A DNA stretch of 56,382 nucleotides from a virus (IMGVR_UViG_3300019926_000028:1-56382), one strand, 5' to 3'; counted from the first letter of the stretch, positions 8,086 through 16,375 are shown. Made by a program: numbers and translations. Notes: generated from the sequence alone by a model not told the origin.

Positions 8086-8100
8086 CGAAACACTTTTTTA
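8086..8100 (+). promoter_or_regulatory. BRE/TATA promoter for the 8125 gene
   Basis: CGAAACACTTTTTTA begins two bases after the radA stop and lies 25-39 bases before the ATG at 8125. It matches the CGAAA BRE plus T/A-rich TATA arrangement repeated across the window and predicts a leaderless message. Confidence 0.65.
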
Positions 8101-8124
8101 CCCCACCCTTCAAGATAGGGTCGT

Positions 8125-9141
8125 ATGGTAGAAGTCTCGGAAGATACGGTTGACGCACTTGAGACGCTTGCCGAAGATAACGACGTTGAGTTTGATGCGG
8201 TTCGTGAAACGTTCAAAGAAAAATATGAAGAGGTGGGTGACAAAGCAGTTGGGGAAGTGAGTGACGAGAAGTTAGAACAACTTGCCCTGCGTGCAACACG
8301 AACGGCAGAATTGTCCGATAGTCGTGTTCCGACGAATGGAGTTGAAATGCTTACTGTCGGCGGTTCTGTCCGGAATTGGAACAACGGAGATACGTTTGTC
8401 GGTAAAGCTCTCGTTGATCTTGAACCGGATACTGATGAAGGGCGGAATTTCCTTTCGACGGTTATTATTGATGGGAGTGATGTAAGCCTCGGTGAAGTTG
8501 TTGATGCGTTTGGAGATGTTGGGAATATTGTCTCTGGTGAATTCTCTGTGAGTGAAGCGCATACGGACAAGTTCCGCGTGCTTAATTCGTCGGAAGATAC
8601 TGAACTGAATGTTCAAAAGCCGGATGATCGTGGCCCGATGATTGAAGAGATTCGTAATGTTGTCCCCGAAACCACCATTCGGGATATTACTGATAATCTA
8701 AGCCAAACGGAACGGACTGATGATGGTGATGTATATCCGGCTTCGTTTGGTGTTGATATTCGCCGTATGACTGTGGATATTTACGATGGATACAAGAATC
8801 CATCCGAAGGGAATGGGACATATACCGTCCGTGACGATACGGTTTTCGATGAAGATGATATCGTTGAGAGTCCCGTTTTTGACTCGGATAATGCAGGTGA
8901 AAATGCTACGCCCGGTTTGACGTGTTGGGCTGATCCGAGTATGATGGAGTATGGTACTGGTTCAGTTGTGGAGATGTTCGGTACTGTTTCTAAGAACGAA
9001 GATGGTATTGCTTCGATGAATGTTGATGGTATCGTGCCTATTATGGTTGAGGGTGAATTTGATGGCTATGAAGACAATTCTTCGGACGAAGCACCGGAGC
9101 GGGAGCAAACTTCGTCTAACGTTGACCGAACTTCAATTTAG
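8125..9141 (+). CDS. Possible ssDNA-binding (RPA/OB-fold-like) protein
   Basis: 338 aa, very acidic. A helical N-terminal segment (about 1-70) precedes beta-rich stretches that could be OB folds: MLTVGGSVRNWNNGDTFVGK near 75, a second around 190-235, and a third around 265-310 (VVEMFGTVSKNEDGIASMNV). The tail is acidic and Ser/Glu-rich, as in ssDNA-binding proteins whose tails bind partners. No zinc finger is evident. Its position directly after radA and before HhH, Sak4-like and PCNA genes supports a role as single-strand binding protein. The family call rests on context and the repeated beta pattern, not a diagnostic motif. Confidence 0.4.
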   Translation: MVEVSEDTVDALETLAEDNDVEFDAVRETFKEKYEEVGDKAVGEVSDEKLEQLALRATRTAELSDSRVPTNGVEMLTVGGSVRNWNNGDTFVGKALVDLEPDTDEGRNFLSTVIIDGSDVSLGEVVDAFGDVGNIVSGEFSVSEAHTDKFRVLNSSEDTELNVQKPDDRGPMIEEIRNVVPETTIRDITDNLSQTERTDDGDVYPASFGVDIRRMTVDIYDGYKNPSEGNGTYTVRDDTVFDEDDIVESPVFDSDNAGENATPGLTCWADPSMMEYGTGSVVEMFGTVSKNEDGIASMNVDGIVPIMVEGEFDGYEDNSSDEAPEREQTSSNVDRTSI

Positions 9142-9149
9142 GTGATATA

Positions 9150-9623
9150 ATGGGCAAATCAGGACATATTGCAGATGGTAGCAAAGTTATGTGTAAATCA
9201 GAAGATGTGGAATTTGAAGGCCATTTGGAATCAGTAGATGTTTCGTTTGAAAGAGATGAAGAAATGGATGCAATTGGCTATGCTATGCACACAGATTCTT
9301 CAAATTCTTCGGAGAAGATTGGAATGAATGTCGGATATACTGAAAGGCATTTAAAGTTGGGTGGCCTTCAACAGATTTCGGGTGTTGGTAGATTGAAAGC
9401 AGAAGCACTGTATGACGGGGGATATGAGCGGGTTGAAGATATCAAGATGGCATCGCAAGAAGAGTTGAGCAATGTTGAAGGTATTGGGATGGCACTTGCC
9501 GCTCGTATCAAAGCAGATGTTGGCAGTGTTGGAGTTGATCCAGATGAAATAGTTGACGAATTAGAAGAATCCACGCCGTCTTTCTTAGAGGAAAATACGC
9601 TAATGGTGAATATCCATGAGTGA
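9150..9623 (+). CDS. Helix-hairpin-helix DNA-binding protein
   Basis: 157 aa. The C-terminal half contains a tandem HhH: ISGVGRLKAEALYDGGYERV near residues 75-94 and VEGIGMALAARIKADVG near 109-125, like those in RadA, RuvA and ERCC4-type proteins that bind the DNA backbone non-specifically. The N-terminal half is a beta-rich acidic domain I do not recognise. It starts 9 bases after the preceding stop and overlaps the next gene by 8 bases, inside the recombination operon. Likely an accessory DNA-binding protein. Confidence 0.65.
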   Translation: MGKSGHIADGSKVMCKSEDVEFEGHLESVDVSFERDEEMDAIGYAMHTDSSNSSEKIGMNVGYTERHLKLGGLQQISGVGRLKAEALYDGGYERVEDIKMASQEELSNVEGIGMALAARIKADVGSVGVDPDEIVDELEESTPSFLEENTLMVNIHE

Positions 9624-9873
9624 ATGCGAAGCGTGTGGGCAAGAGCCTCCGGGTAATGCCGGGGAGGATTTAAGGAATCAAACGCGGATGAAGATAGATA
9701 AGATGGTTTACGGTGTATCTTGTGAGTGTGTCAAGTGCGGTACACGATTAGATCCACAAGATAGAATAGCAGATATCGAAGGAGAACGTACAGTTAAAGA
9801 AATGATTCAGAATGAACAGACCGATGAACCTAAATTCTTGGAGGGTGAAAGTTTAACACATGGGATGGAGTGA
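9616..9873 (+). CDS. Small zinc-ribbon protein
   Basis: 85 aa. Two cysteine pairs, CEACG at the N-terminus (residues 4-8) and CECVKCG near 36-42, could form one zinc ribbon; a basic stretch (NQTRMKIDKMVYG) lies between them and an acidic tail follows. It overlaps the HhH gene upstream by 8 bases and the Sak4-like gene downstream by 14 bases, so it is part of the same recombination operon. No specific family recognised. Confidence 0.6.
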   Translation: MSECEACGQEPPGNAGEDLRNQTRMKIDKMVYGVSCECVKCGTRLDPQDRIADIEGERTVKEMIQNEQTDEPKFLEGESLTHGME

Positions 9874-10810
9874 TGATAATGAGATCGAAGAAAAGAAGGC
9901 AGAGACAGTGGATACACCCGAAGAAAATCCACGGGAAGATGGTAATGAAGAAAACATGACAGACGATAATAGTACAGACTTGTCTTCGTTAGCTCCAAAT
10001 GCGATGGATATTGGAGAAGCGAGCGAGAAAGAGAGTCAGCATAAGATTATGTGCTGGTCGGACGAGGGGCAGGGAAAAACGCACTTCGGGTATACCATGC
10101 CCGATCCCATTTGCTTTATTGATACGGAAAACAAGGCAGATGATATCGCTCACAAATTTGAAGATAAGGAAGTGTATATTTGGCAACCCGATGATTTCGA
10201 TCAGGCTTGCCAACACCGTGATGAAGCTCTGAATTTCCTATCGGAGTACATGAGTCAGACGGGTGAGATTGGAACTATCGTTGTTGACTCTATGGCGGTT
10301 ATGTGGGAATGGAGTCAGTACAAGTTTATTGAGGAATGGTATCCCAATACTCCCCCGGAAGATGTGAATATTGAGTTGCAGGATTGGCCGAAGATTAAGG
10401 AATATCACAACAAGCACTTTCGGAAACCGTTTGAGAGTTGCGATTTCCACGTCTATTGGACGAGTACCCGGAAAGACGATGTTGGAGAAGTTATTTCCAA
10501 CGATGCTATTGATGAAGCACCGGATAAGCCGGGCGGTGAAAAAGAGAACGTGTATAAAGTCAATAGCATCATTCGACTGTACTTGAATCAAGATGGTGTT
10601 CCCGTTGGCGATCTACAGAAGAGTGGGTTGACTCGATTTAAGTACGTTGGTCTTGAACGTCCCACATTTGAAAAGCATAAAGAAATGCTTGATGAGATTC
10701 AGCGAATTGAGTCGGACGGTGCGAATAATGTTGGCGATGTGAAAGATATGTATAGTCTCGATTATGATGTACAGTTTACTGAAGCGAACACTATGAGGTA
10801 CTTAGAATGA
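9860..10810 (+). CDS. Sak4-like RecA-fold ATPase (single-strand annealing/recombination)
   Basis: 316 aa. After an acidic disordered N-terminus of about 55 residues (a later start at 9957 is possible) comes a P-loop, WSDEGQGKTHFG near 65-76, then PICFIDTENKADD and a Walker B strand TIVVDSMAVMWEW. This order matches the phage RecA-like ATPases annotated as Sak4 or AAA_24, which work with single-strand binding proteins in phage recombination. The first glycine of the P-loop is replaced by Ser. Context agrees: ssDNA-binding candidate and HhH protein upstream, PCNA downstream, and a Cas4-like nuclease elsewhere that could supply ssDNA. Confidence 0.75.
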   Translation: MGWSDDNEIEEKKAETVDTPEENPREDGNEENMTDDNSTDLSSLAPNAMDIGEASEKESQHKIMCWSDEGQGKTHFGYTMPDPICFIDTENKADDIAHKFEDKEVYIWQPDDFDQACQHRDEALNFLSEYMSQTGEIGTIVVDSMAVMWEWSQYKFIEEWYPNTPPEDVNIELQDWPKIKEYHNKHFRKPFESCDFHVYWTSTRKDDVGEVISNDAIDEAPDKPGGEKENVYKVNSIIRLYLNQDGVPVGDLQKSGLTRFKYVGLERPTFEKHKEMLDEIQRIESDGANNVGDVKDMYSLDYDVQFTEANTMRYLE

Positions 10811-11175
10811 CTCCCGCTTTAACAGAAACAAAGGAATACGATCTGCCGTTTAGCGATTCGGTTGAGTTGGAAGTTAGTTACAACCGGATTTTAAGTCGGT
10901 TTACTATTGCCTCTCGTATGCCGAATGGCCTTCCGGAGCGGAATGAAAACAAGAAGCTTACAGAAAATGATTGGGATTTTCTACGTTGGATTGTAGATGA
11001 TTATACGAATAAGTCGTTCCGGCAGCTTTTAAATTCGGATGATTCTAATGATAAAGAAGTGGCTTATATTCTTAACATCACAATTGAGACTATACTCGGT
11101 AAGGAAATTACATCGTGGGAAGAATATAAAGGAGAAGAAGAGTTTGTAAGTAAAGGAAGTCTTGGTGTTCAATAA
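10807..11175 (+). CDS. Unknown protein between the Sak4-like ATPase and PCNA
   Basis: 122 aa, translationally coupled on both sides: ATG overlaps the preceding stop by 4 bases and the stop overlaps the PCNA start. The N-terminal part looks beta-rich (SDSVELEVSYNRILSRFTIA), the C-terminal part helical (ENDWDFLRWIVDDYTNKSF). No cysteines, no membrane segment. I do not recognise it. Its fixed position in the replication operon suggests an accessory replication or recombination function. Confidence 0.65.
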   Translation: MTPALTETKEYDLPFSDSVELEVSYNRILSRFTIASRMPNGLPERNENKKLTENDWDFLRWIVDDYTNKSFRQLLNSDDSNDKEVAYILNITIETILGKEITSWEEYKGEEEFVSKGSLGVQ

Positions 11176-11996
11176 TGATTACTAAAGCGAAATTCGAAAC
11201 GACCCGTGGTAATTTGCAGAAAATGCTCAAGTGGATTTCGGCCCCACTTGATGATCAATACGATAAGGCGTGGCTGAATATTCAAGATGAAGAATTACAC
11301 GCTGTTGCAAGTATGGGACAGGCAGTTGTCTCCTACTGTACTTTCAGCCAGCCTTTCGTTCAGGATATTGATATTCACGATGATGTTGATGCTTCTGCTG
11401 GTATTGAAAGCATGATTAACCTTGAAGACCTGAAGGATTACGTTGATTTCGTTGGCGGTGAACGGGTTGAAGTTTCGTTCTTGGGTAATGAGGGTGAGCA
11501 GTTGTGTCGGAAGATGGAAATTGATGGTGATATTCATGTTGATCTGTACGTTCCTTCTTCAGAGGCAGATTATGAGTCTCAACAGACAGGTATTGTGAAC
11601 CTGTATGATGATGAGAACCGTTGGCATAAGCCAAGCGACGATGAACCACTTTCGACCCGGTTCCGGACTAAGGTGCGAGAGTTTGAACGTATTGTGAAGG
11701 TGACACAGTTCGATGATTTCGCTCTTAGCACCTATCCCGTCGTGATCGAAGATGGTGAATTCTTGTTGGATGCGAAAGATGAAAACGAACGCAATTCCAT
11801 TCAGGGTAGCCTTGATGCTCAGGATGTTGACGGGCCGGATGTAAACAATTCCTATAGTCGTGGATTTGAGGAATTGTTCAATAACATTAGTGGTGAAGTG
11901 TGGGTTGATATTGAGCAGGATACTCCCATTAATGTTGTTCGGGAGAGTAATGATTCGGCGATGCAGCTACGTTTCATTTTGTTGCCTACGCAATAG
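11175..11996 (+). CDS. pcn: Sliding clamp (PCNA)
   Basis: 273 aa, slightly longer than typical archaeal PCNA. It shows the two-domain pattern of clamps: an N-terminal KAKFETTRGNLQKMLKWIS segment, central AGIESMINLEDLKDYVDFVG (the position of the LKKILKRA-type helix), a linker near 150-165, and a C-terminal domain ending LRFILLPTQ. PCNA trimers encircle DNA and tether polymerases and other proteins through PIP boxes. A viral clamp makes sense beside both RFC subunits and PolB, and it is the likely partner for the PIP-like tails on many proteins in this window. Confidence 0.85.
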   Translation: MITKAKFETTRGNLQKMLKWISAPLDDQYDKAWLNIQDEELHAVASMGQAVVSYCTFSQPFVQDIDIHDDVDASAGIESMINLEDLKDYVDFVGGERVEVSFLGNEGEQLCRKMEIDGDIHVDLYVPSSEADYESQQTGIVNLYDDENRWHKPSDDEPLSTRFRTKVREFERIVKVTQFDDFALSTYPVVIEDGEFLLDAKDENERNSIQGSLDAQDVDGPDVNNSYSRGFEELFNNISGEVWVDIEQDTPINVVRESNDSAMQLRFILLPTQ

Positions 11997-12000
11997 TAGA

Positions 12001-12016
12001 CGAAACGCTTTTATTT
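12001..12016 (+). promoter_or_regulatory. BRE/TATA promoter of the 12039 methyltransferase
   Basis: CGAAACGCTTTTATTT lies 23-38 bases before the ATG at 12039, directly after the PCNA stop. It has the same BRE plus TATA design as the promoters at 8086, 15712, 33515 and 36677. It also decides the start codon, because an in-frame upstream codon at 12015 lies inside the TATA box. Confidence 0.65.
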
Positions 12017-12038
12017 GACGGTCTACTCGTTTCTGTTA

Positions 12039-13340
12039 ATGAGCGACGATATGCTACCTGTTGGAGAGATTGTTACTGAACCACACTCTATTATCCAATC
12101 GGATGCTACTGAGTTACCGCATGAAGATGAGAGTTTTCACGCTATAGTTACTGATCCTCCATATGGATTAGCGTTTATGGGTAAAAATTGGGATCAGTTT
12201 GAACCAAAAGAATATCAACAATTTTGTGAAGATTGGGGTAAGGAATGCTTTCGTGTGTTGAAACCCGGTGGTCATATGCTTGCTTTTTCGGGTACGAGAA
12301 CGTATCACAGAATGGCTACTGGTGTTGAAGATGCTGGTTTTGATATTCGTGATAAAATTGATTGGCTCTACGGAGGTGGGTTTCCAAAAAACCACAATAT
12401 TTCTAAATCTATCGATAAAAAATTGGGAAAAGAAGATGAAAGAGAAAAAGACGGTGTAAAACCGGGACATGAAGAATTTGCTGATAGAGATACAGAAGGC
12501 CATTTGGGAGGTGAAGATTCTAATGAAGGTTATAAAAGACCGTGGATGGAAGAAGACGATGCTAATGAGTACCATTATAAAACGAAAGCCGCTACAGAAC
12601 AAGCACGTCGTTGGGAAGGGTTTGGGACAGCGTTGAAACCTAGCCATGAACCTATTGTAGTCGCTCGGAAACCGTTAGAAGAAGATACTGTGGCTGGACA
12701 AGTTATGGCTACAGGGACAGGTGCTTTGAATATTGATGGGACGAGAATTGCTACAGATGAAGAATGGGAAGGCAATAAAATGCGTGATGCTGATGAGGGA
12801 GTAGTTTTAGATGGTAGTGTAAGTGGTGAATTGAATCAACAGTCTTCGGGTAGTCACGAAGAAGATCGTTATCCTGCCAATATAATTCTTGATTTTGAAA
12901 CGGCTCAAATGTTGGATGAAGAAGTTGGTGAATCTACTTCGGCGGCTTCAAAAGAATATCATAAGGAATATGGCGATGATAGTATGATGATGGATGGTGA
13001 GAGCCATCCCGGTAATCAATATACCGATACAGGCGGTCCATCCCGGTTTTTCTATACGGCAAAAGCATCTAAGTCTGAACGAACGATGAATAATAGAATC
13101 GATAACCCCCACCCGACAGTCAAACCCGTTGATTTGATGGCTTATCTTGTTAGACTTGTTACTGCTGAAGGGCAGAAGGTATGTGACCCATTCTTGGGTT
13201 CAGGAACAACCCTTTTGGGTTGCGAGCAAGAAAATCGGGTAGGGTACGGTTCAGACATGGATAAGGAATACTGTGAGATAGCGACGAAGCGACTTGGGGT
13301 TCGGCTCGGGACTGAAATGGGTTCATTCATGGACTACTAA
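12039..13340 (+). CDS. DNA methyltransferase, beta class (N6-adenine or N4-cytosine)
   Basis: 433 aa from the ATG at 12039. The catalytic motif IV DPPYGLAFMGKNWD (residue 38 on) comes first, and the SAM-binding motif I DPFLGSGTTLLGCE (about 384) near the C-terminus; that order defines the beta class, which methylates adenine N6 or cytosine N4. The 200-residue middle is probably the target-recognition region. It is too large and varied to predict the site. The protein ends EMGSFMDY, a variant of the FD(Y/F) tail on the other methyltransferases here. No cognate endonuclease is adjacent, so a solitary protective or regulatory methylase is likely. Confidence 0.85.
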   Translation: MSDDMLPVGEIVTEPHSIIQSDATELPHEDESFHAIVTDPPYGLAFMGKNWDQFEPKEYQQFCEDWGKECFRVLKPGGHMLAFSGTRTYHRMATGVEDAGFDIRDKIDWLYGGGFPKNHNISKSIDKKLGKEDEREKDGVKPGHEEFADRDTEGHLGGEDSNEGYKRPWMEEDDANEYHYKTKAATEQARRWEGFGTALKPSHEPIVVARKPLEEDTVAGQVMATGTGALNIDGTRIATDEEWEGNKMRDADEGVVLDGSVSGELNQQSSGSHEEDRYPANIILDFETAQMLDEEVGESTSAASKEYHKEYGDDSMMMDGESHPGNQYTDTGGPSRFFYTAKASKSERTMNNRIDNPHPTVKPVDLMAYLVRLVTAEGQKVCDPFLGSGTTLLGCEQENRVGYGSDMDKEYCEIATKRLGVRLGTEMGSFMDY

Positions 13341-13341
13341 G

Positions 13342-14499
13342 ATGGATACCGCACAAGAGATTATTTTCGGTGAGAGTGGTTTTCCAAGAACAGTAGCTCA
13401 CGCTTCTAACGGTCATCTTCAGCAACATTTTATTCACTCAAAATCAGCTTTCGATATGTTTTTTGAACACAACAGACCGGATAAAAACCTCTATTCTTCC
13501 ATTTGTCGATTCCGTTCTGATATGCGCCCGGTCAATTGTAGCATCCCGTGGGACTTTGATTCTCCTATGAAAGACTCTGTTTTTGATGATGAGACAGACA
13601 GAGAAAAAGTAGAATTGATGCGTACTGATGAAGAGTTAGCAGATAAAATACTCGGTGAAGTGTGGGGAGATGCACAATCGCTTGTTAAAAGATGTAAACG
13701 GGATAACATACCAGCGGTTACAGTTTTTTCGGGGTTGGGAGTCCATGTTCATATGCTCTATAAAGATCGAGTTAACCCCGTAGAAGAGAAAGTTAGCACA
13801 TCAAATTATTATATTGATGAATGCGACTTGAACACTTACGACAGACAGATTATTACCGATACACGCAGGATTCTCCGTATTCCGAACAGTCAACGAGTAG
13901 ATGATGGTGTATCTGCTGGTGTTTGGTGCATCCCGATCACCGAAGATGAAGTATTAAACAACACCATACACGATTTATTGGAACGCTGTGCCTCTCCAAA
14001 GGATATTCCGTTCCATGATAGGTATAGGAAGGAAAACCGTCCTGAGATGGAAACTAAGGAGGGATACGAAGATGTTGATGAGAATACAACAGGAACAGAA
14101 CCGCTTAGAAACTCGGTAACTACAGAGCTTAATTCTGGTATGAAAGAGATTATTAAAGACTGTATAGCGATGCCATGCATTAAAGAGCGGTTCTTTACTC
14201 AAAACCCACATCACATGGTTCGATTCAACGGAGTTGCTTTCTTATATCAAGCAGGGTTCCATCCAGAAGAAGTGAGAGAAATAATTAGAAATATTGGTTG
14301 GATTGACTATGACGAAGAAATTACGTACAAAATGACAGAGCAAATATGGAATAGGAGATATTCGGAGATGAAATGTGAATCAATAAAATCGCTTGGTCTT
14401 TGCGTCTTTGGTGAAATGTTCAATAACTACAGCAATAATCCTGAAGATTGCGAAACATATAAGTATACGTCCGGCGAAGCATTATATCCATACGAGTGA
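13342..14499 (+). CDS. Archaeo-eukaryotic primase (AEP) small-subunit-like protein
   Basis: 385 aa from the ATG at 13342, one base after the methyltransferase stop. The catalytic signature is visible: an acidic pair in IPWDFDSP near residue 71, SGLGVHVHMLY (the sxH nucleotide-binding motif) near 130, and RRILRIPNSQRVDDG near 176, where the third acidic residue is expected. The C-terminal third is helical and ends in two cysteines (LGLCVFGE and DCETY). AEP primases synthesise primers and in mobile elements may also act as polymerases. No large subunit (PriL) is visible. It sits in the replication block between PCNA and RFC-S. Confidence 0.75.
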   Translation: MDTAQEIIFGESGFPRTVAHASNGHLQQHFIHSKSAFDMFFEHNRPDKNLYSSICRFRSDMRPVNCSIPWDFDSPMKDSVFDDETDREKVELMRTDEELADKILGEVWGDAQSLVKRCKRDNIPAVTVFSGLGVHVHMLYKDRVNPVEEKVSTSNYYIDECDLNTYDRQIITDTRRILRIPNSQRVDDGVSAGVWCIPITEDEVLNNTIHDLLERCASPKDIPFHDRYRKENRPEMETKEGYEDVDENTTGTEPLRNSVTTELNSGMKEIIKDCIAMPCIKERFFTQNPHHMVRFNGVAFLYQAGFHPEEVREIIRNIGWIDYDEEITYKMTEQIWNRRYSEMKCESIKSLGLCVFGEMFNNYSNNPEDCETYKYTSGEALYPYE

Positions 14500-14505
14500 T
14501 TGAAA

Positions 14506-14661
14506 ATGTCTAAACCGCTACTAATTCAATGGTATAACTGTACCGAGTGTGGATACGAAACTGCTGCTTGGGATCAGGTTGCGTGTCCGAAATGCCAAGT
14601 AAATATGACACCAGTTGCAACAGCGGGTGCAATACTTGATAATCGAGGTGATATTAAATGA
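14506..14661 (+). CDS. Tiny zinc-ribbon protein
   Basis: 51 aa. CTECGYETAAWDQVACPKC gives two CxxC pairs 12 residues apart, a compact zinc ribbon; the rest is short and hydrophobic. It starts 7 bases after the primase stop and overlaps the next small gene by 4 bases, which supports it being translated. Function unknown; a partner of the primase next door is one possibility. Confidence 0.6.
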   Translation: MSKPLLIQWYNCTECGYETAAWDQVACPKCQVNMTPVATAGAILDNRGDIK

Positions 14662-14756
14662 GAGAATGTATGAATCCGGATTGTTCGGATCGAACAGAGG
14701 GGATGTATAAAATGTTTTGTAGTAATTGTCATTGGTCGGTGGTTGTAGATGTTTGA
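14658..14756 (+). CDS. Very small cysteine protein (32 aa)
   Basis: 32 aa with cysteines spaced as CMNPDC and CSNC, enough for one zinc site. The ATG overlaps the preceding stop (ATGA) and its stop overlaps the IMPDH/GMPR gene start by 8 bases, so it sits in an unbroken chain of coupled genes. That packing is the main reason to accept so short a gene. Confidence 0.5.
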   Translation: MRECMNPDCSDRTEGMYKMFCSNCHWSVVVDV

Positions 14757-15711
14757 AAAACGCTATAGTTACGATGATTTACTTCTTGTTCCTCAGAAAT
14801 CACCAGTAGATACCCGATCCGATGTTGTTCTTGATACGAATGTAACTCCAAATAACAAAATCAGCATACCGCTCGTTTCTGCACCGATGGATTCGGTTAC
14901 AGGTGGAGAGCTTGCACAGAAAATGTGTGATAATGGTGGAGTGGGTATTGTTCACCGTTTTCAAGATATTGATAAACAAGTTGAACAGGTTAAATCTGTA
15001 GATGGGATCGTTGGTGCGTCTATTGGGTTGGGAAGAGATGGTTTTGATTCAGCATTTATGCTTGAAGAAGCTGGTGCTGATTTTATCTGTGTTGATGTTG
15101 CCCATGCACACATGAATAGATGTGTTTCACTCGTTGAAGAATTGAGTGAAGATATTAATGTTGATGTTATGGTAGGTAATGTTGCTACCGTACAGGGAGT
15201 TAAAGATTTAGTAAAGGCTGGTGCTGATTCTGTGAAGGTCGGCGTCGGCGGCGGATCGCACTGTAGTACAAGAGAAAAGACAGGACATGGCGTTCCACAA
15301 GCAAGTGTTGTAGAAGAGTGTTCATCCGATGTATTTGGCCTTAATCAAGACTATACTATTATTGCTGATGGCGGGATTCGGCAACCCGGTGATGCTGTTA
15401 AAGCATTAATGTTAGGTGCTGATGTTGTTATGATGGGCGGCATTTTCGGGAGAACACACGAGTCTCCGGGTGATGGTTCAGTTTGGGGCTGTGCATCCGA
15501 AGAAGCCGAAAGTGAAGATTATGTTGAAGGCGAAGTTTCGCATTCAGAAGAGAAATATAGTGTAGAAAGTGTGTTTATCAATTTTGAAGATGGTCTTCGT
15601 TCCGGTCTTAGCTACTCTGGTGGTCATTCTATCGAAGAAGCAAGAGAGAACGCACAATTTATTGAAGTGAGTCAATCTACTCAAGAACGGAATGGCGCTT
15701 TCGAAGCCTAA
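14749..15711 (+). CDS. IMP dehydrogenase / GMP reductase family enzyme
   Basis: 320 aa, the length of the catalytic barrel alone; the CBS insert of cellular IMPDH is absent, which favours a GMP reductase-like form. Family landmarks are clear: YDDLLLVPQKSP at the N-terminus, PLVSAPMDSVTGG, VGVGGGSHCSTREKTG with the catalytic Cys, IIADGGIRQPGDAVKALMLG, and a late GLRSGLSYSGGHS. The flap reads WGCASEEA, resembling the GMSSxxA of GMP reductase. The enzyme links IMP and GMP pools, so it would adjust purine supply, possibly for genome replication or a modified guanine. Confidence 0.85.
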   Translation: MFEKRYSYDDLLLVPQKSPVDTRSDVVLDTNVTPNNKISIPLVSAPMDSVTGGELAQKMCDNGGVGIVHRFQDIDKQVEQVKSVDGIVGASIGLGRDGFDSAFMLEEAGADFICVDVAHAHMNRCVSLVEELSEDINVDVMVGNVATVQGVKDLVKAGADSVKVGVGGGSHCSTREKTGHGVPQASVVEECSSDVFGLNQDYTIIADGGIRQPGDAVKALMLGADVVMMGGIFGRTHESPGDGSVWGCASEEAESEDYVEGEVSHSEEKYSVESVFINFEDGLRSGLSYSGGHSIEEARENAQFIEVSQSTQERNGAFEA

Positions 15712-15725
15712 CGAAACATTTTTAA
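15712..15725 (+). promoter_or_regulatory. BRE/TATA promoter of the tRNA transcription unit
   Basis: CGAAACATTTTTAAA begins directly after the stop of the preceding gene. A start about 25 bases downstream, near 15747, would fall just before a 14-bp hairpin that precedes the tRNA. The promoter therefore appears dedicated to an RNA unit. Confidence 0.65.
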
Positions 15726-15749
15726 ACTTCACTCTATAACGTTGAATCG

Positions 15750-15800
15750 CTGTGGCAGTTGGGTTCCACCACACCCCACCACCCCTCCCAATTGTCACAG
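15750..15800 (+). ncRNA. Long hairpin in the tRNA-Leu precursor leader
   Basis: CTGTGGCAGTTGGG (15750-15763) pairs over all 14 positions with CCCAATTGTCACAG (15787-15800), counting two G-U pairs; the loop is an unusual C-rich, G-free stretch of 23 bases. G-U pairs on one side show it is built for RNA. It begins where transcription is predicted to start and ends 8 bases before the tRNA. It could be a processed small RNA, a capping structure for the transcript, or a tRNA-processing signal. Confidence 0.5.
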
Positions 15801-15808
15801 TTCACTTT

Positions 15809-15892
15809 GCACCCGTGTTCCAAGCTTGGTAAGGAGTCCGGCTTAAGACCGGATGGTATAGTCCCTCGTAGGTTCAAATCCTACCGGGTGCA
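15809..15892 (+). tRNA. tRNA-Leu (anticodon UAA)
   Basis: The acceptor stem is GCACCCG pairing with CGGGTGC, discriminator A. The anticodon arm TCCGG-CTTAAGA-CCGGA gives anticodon UAA. A long variable arm (about 14 bases) identifies the class II tRNA expected for leucine. The T arm is GTAGG-TTCAAAT-CCTAC. The D stem is three to four pairs (TTCC/GGAG). No CCA is encoded, as is usual in archaea. It reads UUA and UUG, codons common in this AT-rich genome but rare in GC-rich haloarchaea, so it likely compensates for host tRNA supply. Confidence 0.93.
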
Positions 15893-15960
15893 TGAGCGCA
15901 GAAGGAAAACTGCGTGGAGGGCGCGTGACCTTGCCCCTTGAAGGGCGAGGGCGCGTCAAA
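15893..15960 (+). other. Structured tail after the tRNA
   Basis: Two hairpins follow the tRNA: CGCAG(AAGGAAAA)CTGCG at about 15896-15913, and CTTGCCC(CTTGAA)GGGCGAG at about 15929-15948. AGGGCGCGT occurs twice (about 15917 and 15948). The stretch is much more GC-rich than its surroundings. It may be the 3' trailer or terminator of the tRNA unit, or a separate small RNA. It does not fold as a second tRNA. Confidence 0.35.
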
Positions 15961-15995
15961 CAAACCAAAATTATTTAAAGGCGAAACTGCTATTA

Positions 15996-16244
15996 ATGTG
16001 TATGACGCTTGGAACCGATTCAAATAGGGAGTGTCCTTCTTGTGGGAGAGAGATGAGCGGTGGATTGACTACCTATACTGGTGAACCGCCAGAATGTGCT
16101 ATTTGCCAAGGGCAAACTGTTATCGGTGATGGCGGTAGTCTTGATTTTGAAAGCGAATTATTTGAAGATGAAGAGGATAGAGAGAACTACGAAGGGGTGA
16201 AGGGTAAGAGTTTTAACCGGCGTCGTTCTATTACTTGTGTATGA
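15996..16244 (+). CDS. Zinc-binding protein with acidic tail
   Basis: 82 aa. ECPSCG near residue 13 and ECAICQG near 33 make a four-cysteine ribbon; an acidic middle (FESELFEDEEDREN) and a short basic end (GKSFNRRRS) follow. A TATA-like TTATTTAAAG lies 20-27 bases before the ATG, so this is the first gene of a leaderless message running into the D12 methyltransferase. A second ATG two codons in is an alternative start. Function unknown. Confidence 0.55.
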   Translation: MCMTLGTDSNRECPSCGREMSGGLTTYTGEPPECAICQGQTVIGDGGSLDFESELFEDEEDRENYEGVKGKSFNRRRSITCV

Positions 16245-16375
16245 ATCAGTTAGCTAATGACTGTCCCAATTGTGGAAATGAATTAGTTGAAAAATCTACT
16301 TTAGCTCATTGTACTAATTGTAATAGTCAATATAATTATAAGAGGAAAAAGCATTCAGTAGTTATATTACCATGA
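16241..16375 (+). CDS. Tiny zinc-ribbon protein
   Basis: 44 aa with CPNCG near residue 8 and CTNCN near 27, then a basic segment (YNYKRKKH). It overlaps the previous stop by 4 bases and the methyltransferase start by 4 bases (ATGA junctions), good evidence of real coupling. Zinc-ribbon proteins of this size often bind nucleic acid; nothing more specific can be said. Confidence 0.55.
   Translation: MNQLANDCPNCGNELVEKSTLAHCTNCNSQYNYKRKKHSVVILP

Noticed and set aside
15893-15960. A second tRNA after tRNA-Leu
   Set aside because: Two hairpins are present but no acceptor stem, anticodon loop or T-loop sequence.
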